Shown here piece by piece: positions 18,601 through 26,156 of a stretch of DNA of 45,778 nucleotides. Under the pieces are notes generated by a model. It saw only the letters and a program-made list of their open reading frames with translations. It did no database searches and was not told the DNA's origin. Position 1 is the stretch's first letter; every line of letters starts with the position of its first letter. The DNA comes from Desulfobacterales bacterium (GTDB taxonomy: Bacteria; Desulfobacterota; Desulfobacteria; Desulfobacterales; Desulfosarcinaceae). A program made the translations under genes and the position numbers. The stretch is from the NCBI GenBank assembly GCA_016218685.1, contig JACRDD010000030.1, positions 1 to 45,778 of the forward strand, given 5' to 3'.

Positions 18601-19892
18601 TCCGCGGCGGGTGTGCCTTGAAAGACGCGCAGGGCGGCCACCTTCAAATCGGCCTCCACGTCGGCCGTGAGCTTGCCGGGATCGAACCCTTTGCCCTTGA
18701 GCGCCACGCGGCCTTGCCAGGCACCTTCCAAGGGGAATTGGAGGGCGGCAAGCTTTTGGGGAATCAATTGGCGAAGCCCGACCACCGCCTGATAGGCCAT
18801 CCCATCTGCCTCTCCGGCCGGATCGGCTAGGCTGTGGGGAAAGAGCGGCCGCAGGTCCAGGTCACCGGTGAGCTCGACGTCGCCCCAGGGGCCTTGCGCC
18901 CGACAAGCGGCAAGCGTCACCTGACGCTGCATCAGGCGGGCACTCAGATTCAAGCGGTTAATGGGTATGCCGGCCGCGGCACCGTCCGCAACGCTCAGCT
19001 CCAGACTGGCTTGCGGATCGGTCCAGCGGCCCGAAAGATCCAGGCGTCCGGTGGCCCGTCCGCCCAGTGCCAGGGTTGCGGGCAACCAAGGCTGAATCTG
19101 CGCCAGGAGCAGATCGAATTGCGCCTCGGCCGCAATCTGGTAGGAATCCTGATGTGGATCGATACGGCCCTTGAGCGCCAGGCGCGATGGGCCGGCGCTC
19201 AGTGCCAGGTCGATGGGGGTTTTGCGGCCGGGGTTGTAAGCCGCGCTCAGGGTCAGGCTCTCGAGTTCCTCGTCCATATCGGGTGCCCGCACCCGGAGCC
19301 GCCCCGCCTTGAGTTCCAGTTCGCCGCCGGGGAGTGCCGAATCCCCTTGGCCGCCGATGGCCAGGGCATGGCCTTCCACGGCCAGTCCCGCGGCCGATCG
19401 CTCGTAGCGGATCTTCGCCAGATGCCATTGCAGATCCTCCAGATAGAACTGGAAGGAAATGGGGCGATCGTCGACCGCTGCATCGGCGCCGCCGGTTTCG
19501 CTCAGATCCAAAACCCGCAGGAGATTCAACCGGTCTTGGCCATCGTGATGCAGATCCAGGAAGCTCTGTGCGATGGTCAGCGAAGCGACGTGCACGGTGC
19601 GGTGCGCCAGGGCCGGCCAGAAGATGCGCCCCTGGAGGGTTTCGATGGCGATGATGGGCCGCCCGGCTTCGTCGGTCAGCACGATCCCCGCCAGGCGTAT
19701 GGTTCCGGTAAGCAAGGAGATGTGATGGTCGGCCAGGCTCAGACGGCCGCGAATCTGGCCATTGACCGCGGCAAGCAACCGCTCCCGCATGGCCGCCGTG
19801 TTCAGATAGGCGGCAGCGGCGATCAGGAGGGCGATGACCAGCAGCACCGCCGCCCCGGAAGCAATCAGAGTTTTTTTGAGCCGTGGCCGCAT
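15681..19892 (-). CDS. tamB: TamB-like translocation/assembly module protein
   Basis: This is a 1403-residue AsmA/TamB-type protein. A single N-terminal membrane anchor (about residues 8-29, TLIASGAAVLLVIALLIAAA) is followed by AsmA-like sequence and a very long run of short amphipathic beta strands (patterns like LELSVADG, ARLTLDDSPVRWQNL), expected to form a periplasm-spanning hydrophobic groove. The C-terminal TamB (DUF490) domain is clear: LKITGTAANPLLNGRAYV, LLGRTNTE, LTVGKNLTPRLSIKYE, and GGELIFRVQFR at the end. Such proteins span the periplasm and are linked to outer-membrane protein insertion and phospholipid transport. The gene is first in the tamB-tamA pair. A strong terminator of the upstream etf operon lies 50 nt before its start, so it has its own promoter. 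Confidence 0.92.
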   Translation of the reverse strand: MRPRLKKTLIASGAAVLLVIALLIAAAAYLNTAAMRERLLAAVNGQIRGRLSLADHHISLLTGTIRLAGIVLTDEAGRPIIAIETLQGRIFWPALAHRTVHVASLTIAQSFLDLHHDGQDRLNLLRVLDLSETGGADAAVDDRPISFQFYLEDLQWHLAKIRYERSAAGLAVEGHALAIGGQGDSALPGGELELKAGRLRVRAPDMDEELESLTLSAAYNPGRKTPIDLALSAGPSRLALKGRIDPHQDSYQIAAEAQFDLLLAQIQPWLPATLALGGRATGRLDLSGRWTDPQASLELSVADGAAAGIPINRLNLSARLMQRQVTLAACRAQGPWGDVELTGDLDLRPLFPHSLADPAGEADGMAYQAVVGLRQLIPQKLAALQFPLEGAWQGRVALKGKGFDPGKLTADVEADLKVAALRVFQGTPAADGSLAGAARWQAGHLMVSRLSAALGDTTLQATGELDTTRRTFSAEAALASGHLATLGDFFDIYLPRGRAGAKLNGQGPWQHPQAHLELHGEDLSMEGWRFGQLSASADLGADGILQVPRLTVKNREGSVEGNGRLHLFDAQGDPIADPGFTLTLSGRGLDLADFYDDLPVNTVIEAKLQGGGTFERPTARLTLDDSPVRWQNLDLRAKGAAAWADGGLTISSLQLSKGRSSAEFNGQARWQAKPDGLWLDDPLLTADLKAKAFFLEDFLPKGQGALAFSADIDGPASRLKGAFQMDGSGLRLGRQRLASIAVAGRLEDQTLHVARLALAVAPGQELTGSGWYAFDERFSATLRAANIELRHLVALQQAYPVDGRLNLSADAQGSLDHPQAQAQVLIRKPLINGKAWDDFTIEARLRDRQLTLAADLTFQLNGQARTDTGLFELSADFDQTDLAPYLALGLDDQWGGRLSGSLRAAGNWHAPKALKADLALRDTQLSYQKSDLIGLETLEMHMADGVVRLPQTRLTLLNEGYLTAAATGHLDKVLTATVTGRLPFAALAPFTDSVERASGELKIDLRAEGPWRAVQWQAELEPVEMSCIFTDLDQTVRHLNGRIRLNPQMLSVDALSGMLDDGRFALNGTVQLEAWQPSRFALTLNAQSLPLHWPDTMDLTVGADLNLKGEARQAVLDGQVVLLEGSYYKDVRYDLLSLRLVQPQRAEQLPETAPSPEWMKAIGLDVTVTHRYPFLVDNNLCRLEIVPDLKITGTAANPLLNGRAYVRSGEVLFQGRAFEVQRGVVDFLNPQRIEPTLDIMARSQIRQWLVTLSLTGTPDNLLLKLNSDPPESDANILSLILLGRTNTESAANTGEGAGSSKQMMASLMASTLSDDIKDKTGVDIFEMETGPKEDSDSQERVQLTVGKNLTPRLSIKYELESDNVERVQRAVSEYRMLEHIVASGFQDTAGNYGGELIFRVQFR

Positions 19893-19942
19893 GGGCGCTC
19901 ATATTACGGTAAGGCACGGTGGATTCGCAAGCGACAAAAAAA

Positions 19943-19976
19943 CCGGCAGGCTGCGGCCGGAAGCGCAGCCTGCCGG
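19943..19976 (-). terminator. Rho-independent terminator of the emo-etfBA operon
   Basis: A perfect 13-bp stem pairs positions 19943-19955 (CCGGCAGGCTGCG) with 19964-19976 across an 8-nt loop. On the minus strand it is followed by seven Ts (19942-19936). It sits 32 nt beyond the etfA stop. Confidence 0.93.
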
Positions 19977-20008
19977 GAGTTTAAGCAGGAACGAAGATCT
20001 TGCGAAGG

Positions 20009-20971
20009 CTAACCGCCGATCTTCTCCGTCAGGGCGGGCATGAACTCGAGGATGTTCTCCACGATGCCCACATCGGCCACCTGGAAGATGGGGGCCTTGG
20101 GGTTCTTGTTCACGGCCACGATGAAGGGCGAGCCCTTGAGTCCGCCCAGGTGCTGGAACGAACCGCTGATGCCCATGGCCATGTAGACTTTGGGTTTGAC
20201 CGTCTTGCCGGAGGTGCCGACCTGGCGGGATTTTTCCAGCCACTTGGCATCCACGATGGGCCGGGAGCAGCTCACCACGGCGCCCATGGCCTCGGCCAAT
20301 TCCTGGGCGATGCTGATGTTCTCGGCGTCTTCGATGCCGCGGCCCACGGAGACCAGCACGTCGGCCTTGGTGATGTCCACATCGCCGGTTTCGGCTTCCA
20401 CGACCTGGAGGAAGCGGCGTTTGGCGCCCAGGTCCCCGGCATCGCCCGATTTATCGGTGACGCTGCCCGAGGCGCTGCTGCCATCCGGCTGGAAAGAGCC
20501 CGGACGCAGGGTCAACACGGCGCCTTTGGCCGTGTCGATGGTCACATGGGTATGGGCCATACCGGCAAACTCCTGGCGCACGGCTTTGAGGGTCGCGCCG
20601 CTCAGGCCGTCGAGGCCCACGATGTCGGCCGCATAGGCCGCATCCAATTTAATGGAGAGGCCGGGGGCCATATCCATGCCGAAGGTGTCATGGGGAATCA
20701 GGACGATGCTGCCGGCCGGAACGATCTTGGCCAAGGCCTTGCGCACCACTTCGCCGTTGGGGTAAGCCAAGGCGGCGTTGTCTAATTTCCACACTTGGGC
20801 GTAGAGCTTGGCCGCGCCCTGGCAAGCCGAATCCAGAGTGCTGCCCGAGCCGGTCACAATGGCGGTCGGTTGGGCGGCGGCATCGATCTTTTTGGCAGCC
20901 ACGGCCAGTTCAGCAGCCGAGTCTTCCACCACCCCGTTCTTGTGAGCGATATAAGCAAAAATCTGAGCCAT
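20009..20971 (-). CDS. etfA: Electron transfer flavoprotein alpha subunit
   Basis: This is a 320-residue EtfA. The N-terminal domain carries AVAAKKIDAAAQPTAIVTG; the C-terminal FAD-binding domain carries VLVSVGRGIEDAENI, SCSRPIVDAKWLEKSRQVGTSGKTVKP, YMAMGISGSFQHLGG and AVNKNPKAPIFQVADVGIV, all standard ETF-alpha signatures. With EtfB it forms the soluble FAD/AMP heterodimer that accepts electrons from acyl-CoA dehydrogenases. Its start codon overlaps the etfB stop by 1 nt. The absence of extra N-terminal ferredoxin domains argues against a confirmed bifurcating type, although sequence alone cannot exclude it. It is the last gene of the operon. Confidence 0.96.
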   Translation of the reverse strand: MAQIFAYIAHKNGVVEDSAAELAVAAKKIDAAAQPTAIVTGSGSTLDSACQGAAKLYAQVWKLDNAALAYPNGEVVRKALAKIVPAGSIVLIPHDTFGMDMAPGLSIKLDAAYAADIVGLDGLSGATLKAVRQEFAGMAHTHVTIDTAKGAVLTLRPGSFQPDGSSASGSVTDKSGDAGDLGAKRRFLQVVEAETGDVDITKADVLVSVGRGIEDAENISIAQELAEAMGAVVSCSRPIVDAKWLEKSRQVGTSGKTVKPKVYMAMGISGSFQHLGGLKGSPFIVAVNKNPKAPIFQVADVGIVENILEFMPALTEKIGG

Positions 20972-21759
20972 TATTTCAGCCCTCCTTTAGCTTTCAAAAG
21001 TTCAATCAGTTTGTCGATCTTTTCTTCCATGCTGCCTTCGAGCATTTCGGCGCCCTTGCCCATGACCGGCGTGAAGTAGTCGGCCCGTTTGACTCTGGCC
21101 GCGGCCGCGCCCACGCTGCCGGCGGCGATACCCAGATCGCCGGCGCCGTGGCTGGGAATCTCCACCGAGGCCACCTTGCGGATGCCGCGGATACCCACGT
21201 AGCGGGGTTCGTTGATACCGGTCTGGATGGAAAGCACGCAGGGCAGTTCGATTTCGTTCATCTCCTGGTTGCCGCCTTCGATCTCGCGGCCGATCTTGAG
21301 CTTCTTGCCGTCGATTTCGATCTTGTTCACCAGCGAGGCATAGGGCCAATCCAACATGGCGGCCAGCATGCCACCCACTTGGGCGGCGCCGTCATCGGCC
21401 TGGGCCCCGGTGAGGATCAGGTCGTACTTGCCCTTCAGAATTTCGGCCTTGAGAATGGAAGCGATGCCGCGTCCGTCGGAACCTTCGAAGGCATCGTCGG
21501 CCAGCAGAATGCCCTTATCGGCACCCATGGCCATCTGGCGCCGCAGAATCTCTTCGGCTTCGCTGTCGCCCACGGTCACCACGGTTACCGCACCGCCGAC
21601 TTTGTCGCGGATCTGGATGGCCTCTTCCGTGGCGTAGTTATCCCATTCGTTGACCGAATAGACCAAGTCGTCTCTTTGGATGTCGGTCCCGTCGCCCTTG
21701 ATGGTAATTTCATTCTCGGCGGTATCCGGAACCCTCTTCACGCATACCAGAATCTCCAT
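20971..21759 (-). CDS. etfB: Electron transfer flavoprotein beta subunit
   Basis: This is a 262-residue EtfB starting MEILVCVKRVPDT, with a GGAGGAG ribosome site. Signatures include VNEWDNYATEEAIQIRD, VTVVTVGD, LTGAQADDGAAQVGGMLA (AMP/FAD interface), and GREIEGGNQEMNEIELPCVLSIQ. It partners EtfA in passing electrons from acyl-CoA oxidation to the membrane. It lies 78 nt downstream of the emo-type gene on the same strand with no terminator between, so the three genes probably form one transcript under the operator at 23966-23983. Confidence 0.96.
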   Translation of the reverse strand: MEILVCVKRVPDTAENEITIKGDGTDIQRDDLVYSVNEWDNYATEEAIQIRDKVGGAVTVVTVGDSEAEEILRRQMAMGADKGILLADDAFEGSDGRGIASILKAEILKGKYDLILTGAQADDGAAQVGGMLAAMLDWPYASLVNKIEIDGKKLKIGREIEGGNQEMNEIELPCVLSIQTGINEPRYVGIRGIRKVASVEIPSHGAGDLGIAAGSVGAAAARVKRADYFTPVMGKGAEMLEGSMEEKIDKLIELLKAKGGLK

Positions 21760-21837
21760 GTTTACTCCTCCATTATCGTGTATGGTTCCCTATTGGCTCG
21801 TTCTTCCGAAACCTTCAATACTTCCCGCGCAGCGGGC

Positions 21838-23910
21838 TTATTCCAAATGTTGGGCCGCCAGTTCGGCCAGGTCGATGGCTTCCATCTTGCCTTCCATGCC
21901 GGCCACCTTGATGGCGTCTTCCATGTTCACCAGGCAGAAGGGACAGGCCGTGACGATGACGTTGGCGCCGGCTTCGGCCGCCATCTTCACGCGCAATACG
22001 CCCATGCGCTGTTCTTCCTCGGGTTCGTAGAAGAGCATCAAGCCGCCGCCGCCACAGCAGAACGATCGGTCCTTGCAGCGCAGCATATCTACTCGTTTGA
22101 GGCCGGGAATGGCGTCCAGCACGGCACGCGGGTCTTCGTACACGGCATTGTGGCGCCCCAGGTAGCAAGGATCGTGAAAGGTGTAAACCTTCTGGCCGTC
22201 GCCGTTGGCCTTGAACTGCAGCGCGCCCTTGCGGACCTCCCGGGCCAGGAACTGGCTGATGTGCTCCACCGGGGGCAGATCCTCGTAATCATTTTTCAGG
22301 GCGTTGAGGGCATGGGGATCGGCGGTCACGATCTTGGTGGCGCCGGTCTCCTTGATCATCTCGGTATTGTGCTCGCGCAGGCTCTGAAAGAGCATCTCCT
22401 CGCCGAAGCGCCGCACTTCATGGCCGCTGTCCTTTTCGTCCTTACCTAGGATGCCGAAATCCACGCCGGCGCGATGCAGCAGGGTGGCCGTGGCCTGACC
22501 GATCTTCTGCATGCGGTCATCAAATGAGGTGATGCTGTCCACGAAGAACAGGACATCGGCCTTGTCGCCTTCAAGGACCTTGACCGGCACGTCGCCCTCG
22601 ATGGCCTTGGTCCACTCGGAGCGCTTCTTCTCCATTTTGCCCCAGGGATTGCCGCGCTTGCCGATGGCGCTGAGGGGCTTTTGCAGGCTCTGGGGTACCA
22701 TGCCCTCATCCACCATGCCGCGGCGCAGGTCGACGATTTTGTCGATGTATTCGATGCCCACGGGGCACTCCTGCTCGCAGGCGCCGCAGGTGGTGCAGGA
22801 CCAGATTTCATCTTCTTCGTAGGTGCTGCCGATCAAGGGCTGTTTTTCGATCTTGCGTTCGCCGTGCAGGGGATGGGTGGCGAAAAGCAGGTTGCGGCCC
22901 TTGATGGAGATAAAGCGCGGCGAGAGCGGACGGCCCACGGCGTTGGCCGGGCAGTTGTCCGAGCAGCGGCCGCAGTCCACGCAGGAATAAAAGTGCAGGA
23001 TGTGACGCCAGGTGAAATCCTCCAGGTTCTTGACGCCGAAAGATTTCAGGTTGTCCAGTTCCTCGCCGGTGATGCCGTACTTGACCGGTTTAATGTTGCC
23101 CCGGCGCACGCGCATCAAAAAGACGTTGAAGAGCGAGGTGATGACGTGGAAGTGCTTGCCCATGGGCAGGAAGCACAAGAAGGTGAAAAAGGTGATATCG
23201 TGAAGGAAATAGGATGCCGAGTGGAAAAACTGAAGGGTATCCTTATTCGCGAAAGCCAGGATATGCTGAAAGAACCAAGCCAGGGTGAAAGGCGCCAGGA
23301 AATGGGCGTGCATTCCCTGTTGTTCCTGGGCCGCCACCAGGCTGCCTTCGAACAATCCTTCCATGAGCACCAGGGTGCAGATCATACCCAGAACGAAGAC
23401 GGCCTCAGCGGTATGGGGCTTACCGTACTTGGCCGGCACCGCGTAGCGCGCCGGTTTGGTGACCAGCCGGCGGTACATGGCCATCAGTGCCACTACCAGG
23501 ACCCAGGTCGCGGCATAGGAGCGGATCACGTTGTAGATGGCGCCCAGGGTGCCGTCCATGCCCGGCAACGAAAAGCCGGTCTTGATCCCGACGAACATGA
23601 GTTCCGTCGAGCGCAGACCCAAGATCAAGAAACCTGCGAAGAGCAGGATATGGATTACACCGGCCAGCATGTAGCGCGGGTGGCGCCACTGGAGCAGCCA
23701 GACCTTGATGACCTGGATGATACGCGCCGGCACATTCGCCAGAATGTCCGCCATGGGCATATCGGGCTGCGCCAGAACCATGGGTTTCAGGCGCATCACG
23801 ATGATATAGATGAAAAGGGTGATGCCGACGACCGGTATCAACGTGTAGATGATCCAGGCGGGTATGAATAGAAACGTTCCGCTGGCCGGGGGGATGAGCG
23901 CGAAGTCCAT
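21838..23910 (-). CDS. Membrane Fe-S oxidoreductase, ETF:(mena)quinone type (Emo-like)
   Basis: This is a 690-residue fusion protein. The first about 290 residues contain about six membrane segments of a NarI/HdrE-like cytochrome b unit with several His residues. Two [4Fe-4S] motifs follow (CVDCGRCSDNCP near residue 309 and CTTCGACEQECP near 370). The C-terminal HdrD-like region has CCG-type motifs (CYLGRHN near 582, FCCGGGGG near 620, CPFCLVNMED near 657). This architecture next to etfBA is that of the ETF:menaquinone oxidoreductases described for syntrophic and sulfate-reducing fatty-acid oxidisers. It would pass electrons from EtfAB to menaquinone in the inner membrane. The start is MDFALIPP at 23910, with AAGGAGAAGAAG upstream. 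An operator and a TTGACA element lie directly upstream. Confidence 0.88.
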   Translation of the reverse strand: MDFALIPPASGTFLFIPAWIIYTLIPVVGITLFIYIIVMRLKPMVLAQPDMPMADILANVPARIIQVIKVWLLQWRHPRYMLAGVIHILLFAGFLILGLRSTELMFVGIKTGFSLPGMDGTLGAIYNVIRSYAATWVLVVALMAMYRRLVTKPARYAVPAKYGKPHTAEAVFVLGMICTLVLMEGLFEGSLVAAQEQQGMHAHFLAPFTLAWFFQHILAFANKDTLQFFHSASYFLHDITFFTFLCFLPMGKHFHVITSLFNVFLMRVRRGNIKPVKYGITGEELDNLKSFGVKNLEDFTWRHILHFYSCVDCGRCSDNCPANAVGRPLSPRFISIKGRNLLFATHPLHGERKIEKQPLIGSTYEEDEIWSCTTCGACEQECPVGIEYIDKIVDLRRGMVDEGMVPQSLQKPLSAIGKRGNPWGKMEKKRSEWTKAIEGDVPVKVLEGDKADVLFFVDSITSFDDRMQKIGQATATLLHRAGVDFGILGKDEKDSGHEVRRFGEEMLFQSLREHNTEMIKETGATKIVTADPHALNALKNDYEDLPPVEHISQFLAREVRKGALQFKANGDGQKVYTFHDPCYLGRHNAVYEDPRAVLDAIPGLKRVDMLRCKDRSFCCGGGGLMLFYEPEEEQRMGVLRVKMAAEAGANVIVTACPFCLVNMEDAIKVAGMEGKMEAIDLAELAAQHLE

Positions 23911-23965
23911 ATTACTCTTCTTCTCCTTGAATATACCTGGAATTTGTCCTGTTGGTCCCAACTAA

Positions 23966-23983
23966 TGAATGAGGACTCATTCA
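23966..23983. promoter_or_regulatory. FadR/TetR-type operator upstream of emo-etfBA
   Basis: This is a perfect 8-bp inverted repeat with a 2-bp centre, TGAATGAGGACTCATTCA. It agrees at every fixed position with TGAATGA-N4-TCATTCA, the form I recall for Bacillus subtilis FadR (YsiA) sites. It lies 56 nt upstream of the emo start codon, in the -10/transcription-start zone of the predicted minus-strand promoter. A second copy lies before the tetR-family gene (28674-28691). Confidence 0.8.
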
Positions 23984-24010
23984 ACTACTAATCCGAACCG
24001 CTCCTGTCAA
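23982..24010 (-). promoter_or_regulatory. Probable promoter of emo-etfBA
   Basis: On the minus strand a perfect -35 TTGACA (24010-24005) is followed after 17 nt by a weak -10 (TAGTTG, 23987-23982). The -10 overlaps the operator, so a bound repressor would block polymerase. The -10 match is poor and the exact start is uncertain. Confidence 0.5.
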
Positions 24011-24301
24011 GCAAAAAAGTGTGGTTTCAGGGGGTGCGACGCAAGAAAAGTGACACTTGATTCTAGGTTCCCGCGACTACCGCTCATCCGTGCATCCGGC
24101 AAAAAGGCGCTTGATAAATCCCGCCCCAAGATACCACATTGAACAATTCGAGCTTTGTTACTGTTTTTGAACTCGCCGCCCTCTATGGCAGGGTTAAACG
24201 TCAGGCGCAATAATTATTGACAAGCATAAAGATTCGCCATTAGGGATTCTAAAACAATATTTCATCCCCTTCCCACCCATTTCCAGCACAAGGAGGTGTC
24301 T

Positions 24302-26005
24302 GTGCCAGCAAAACCGACCTACCAGGACAAACCGTGGCTAAAACACTACCAGGCCGGCGTTCCGGAAATTCCGAAGTACGTGGACATGTGTCTTCCGGAT
24401 TTCCTGGATCGCACCACCGACCGCTTCCCCCACAAAACCGCTTTTGAATTCCAAGGCTTTAAACTCACCTACACCCAACTCAAGGACATGGTGGATCGGT
24501 TCGCGACCTGCCTGCATCGCTTCGGTGTCCGCAAAAACGATTCTGTTGCGCTCCTGCTGCCCAACACCATTCACTGCGTGGCGGCCTACTATGCCGTTCA
24601 CCGCCTGGGTGCCATTGCAGTCATGAACAATCCGCTTTACTCCGACCGGGAGTTACACCATCAGCTCAACGATTCCAGCGCCAAGGTGCTGATCACGGTG
24701 GATCTGCTGGCCAACCGCATGATCGATCTGCGGCCCCGGACCAAGATCAAACAGATCGTGGTGTGCGGCATCGGCGACTATCTGCCCTTTCCCAAAAGCC
24801 TGCTCTTTCCCTTGGTGGGCAAGAAGAAGGGACTGATGGCCGATGTCAAGCCGGCCGAAGAGCTCTACCGCTGGAAGGCGCTCATCGCCCAAAGCTCGCC
24901 CGATCCCGCCGTGCGCGTCAAGGTGACCTTCGACGATGTGGCCATGTATCAATACACGGGCGGCACCACCGGTGTCAGCAAGGGCGCCATCCTGACCCAC
25001 GGCAACCTGAGCAAACAATTGCAGCAGATCGCCGCCTGGTTCCCCCATATCGACGAGAACAACGTGGCCCTGGGGGCGCTGCCCTTCTTCCACGTCTTCG
25101 GCCTGACCAACGTCATGAACGCAACCATATACTACGGCTGGACGGCGGTCCTGGTCCCCAAACCCCAGCCGCCCCAACTCATCGAGGCCATCAAGAAGAG
25201 CAAACCCACCTTCGCCGCCCTGGTGCCCACCATGTACATCGGCATTCTGCAGGACCCCGCCATCGGCACGGTGGACATGAGCTCCATCGACAACATGTTC
25301 TCGGGCAGCGCGCCCTTGCCGGTGGAAGTCATCAAGGAGTTCGAAACCCGCACCAAGGGCATTATCGTGGAAGGCTATGGCCTGACCGAAAGCTCGCCCA
25401 CCACGCACATCAATCCCTGCGGCGCGGGCAGCCTGCGCAAGGTGGGCAGCATCGGCCTGCCCATCAGCGACACGTTGTGCCGCATCGTGGATGTCAATGA
25501 CGGCAAGACCGACGTGCCGGTCGGCGAAACCGGCGAACTGCTGATCAAAGGCCCCCAGGTGATGCGCGGCTATCTCAACCGTCCCGAGGCCACGGCCGAA
25601 ACCCTGGCCGACGGCTGGCTGCACACCGGCGATATCGCCAAGATGGACGACGACGGCTACTTCTACATCATCGACCGCAAGAAGGACATGGTCATCTCCG
25701 GCGGCTACAATATCTATCCGCGGGACATCGAAGAGGTCTACTTCGAGCATCCCAAGGTGGTGGAAGCCACGGCCATCGGCATTCCCCACCCCTCTCGCGG
25801 TGAAGCCGTCAAGGTGTTCATCGTGCTCAAGGAGGGTCAAACCGCCACCGCCGAAGAGATGATCAACTACTGCGCGGACAAGCTGGCCAAGTACAAATGG
25901 CCCACGGAGATCGAGTTCCGCAAGGAGCTGCCCAAAACCAACGTGGGCAAGGTGCTGCGCAAGGACCTGAAGGACGAGGAGATGAAGAAGAGAGGGAACA
26001 AGTAA
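24302..26005 (+). CDS. Long-chain fatty acyl-CoA synthetase (FadD-like)
   Basis: This is a 567-residue AMP-forming ligase that activates fatty acids to acyl-CoA with ATP. Motifs are YTGGTTGVSKGAILTH (P-loop), GYGLTESSPTTH (adenylate), GWLHTGDIAKMDDDGYFYIIDRKKDM (A8 hinge region), SGGYNIYPRDIEE, and the C-terminal lysine in NVGKVLRK. The start is a GTG at 24302: AGGAGG occupies 24291-24296, so an in-frame GTG at 24296 falls inside the ribosome site and cannot be used. A TTGACA lies at 24217-24222 without a good -10. No FadR-type operator is adjacent, the nearest being 320 nt upstream. The gene is divergent from emo-etfBA and convergent with the acyl-CoA dehydrogenase gene. Substrate chain length cannot be read from the sequence. 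Confidence 0.93.
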   Translation: MPAKPTYQDKPWLKHYQAGVPEIPKYVDMCLPDFLDRTTDRFPHKTAFEFQGFKLTYTQLKDMVDRFATCLHRFGVRKNDSVALLLPNTIHCVAAYYAVHRLGAIAVMNNPLYSDRELHHQLNDSSAKVLITVDLLANRMIDLRPRTKIKQIVVCGIGDYLPFPKSLLFPLVGKKKGLMADVKPAEELYRWKALIAQSSPDPAVRVKVTFDDVAMYQYTGGTTGVSKGAILTHGNLSKQLQQIAAWFPHIDENNVALGALPFFHVFGLTNVMNATIYYGWTAVLVPKPQPPQLIEAIKKSKPTFAALVPTMYIGILQDPAIGTVDMSSIDNMFSGSAPLPVEVIKEFETRTKGIIVEGYGLTESSPTTHINPCGAGSLRKVGSIGLPISDTLCRIVDVNDGKTDVPVGETGELLIKGPQVMRGYLNRPEATAETLADGWLHTGDIAKMDDDGYFYIIDRKKDMVISGGYNIYPRDIEEVYFEHPKVVEATAIGIPHPSRGEAVKVFIVLKEGQTATAEEMINYCADKLAKYKWPTEIEFRKELPKTNVGKVLRKDLKDEEMKKRGNK

Positions 26006-26027
26006 TCGCCTTCATACCCGCGAATCC

Positions 26028-26059
26028 AAACGGCCATTTCCTTCGGGGGGTGGCCGTTT
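26028..26059 (+). terminator. Possible hairpin downstream of fadD
   Basis: Nine-base arms AAACGGCCA (26028-26036) and TGGCCGTTT (26051-26059) with a 14-nt loop lie 22 nt after the fadD stop, but without a real U-tract. The next hairpin (26087-26120) is the stronger terminator. Confidence 0.4.
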
Positions 26060-26086
26060 ATCTTGGCAGGCTTAAAATTGAACAGA

Positions 26087-26120
26087 AAAAGCCGGAAACC
26101 CTCACGGATTTCCGGCTTTT
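26087..26120. terminator. Bidirectional terminator between fadD and acyl-CoA dehydrogenase
   Basis: A perfect 12-bp stem, AAAAGCCGGAAA (26087-26098) with TTTCCGGCTTTT (26109-26120), and a 10-nt loop. A-rich and T-rich flanks give a U-tract in either direction, fitting the convergent gene pair. Confidence 0.9.
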
Positions 26121-26156
26121 AGATTTATCTAGGTAGAACTCGATATCTCCGGCAGC

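Noticed and set aside
21760..21837. Separate FadR-type operator or promoter for etfBA
   Set aside because: No TGAATGA/TCATTCA half-sites and no good -35/-10 pair in the 78-nt spacer.
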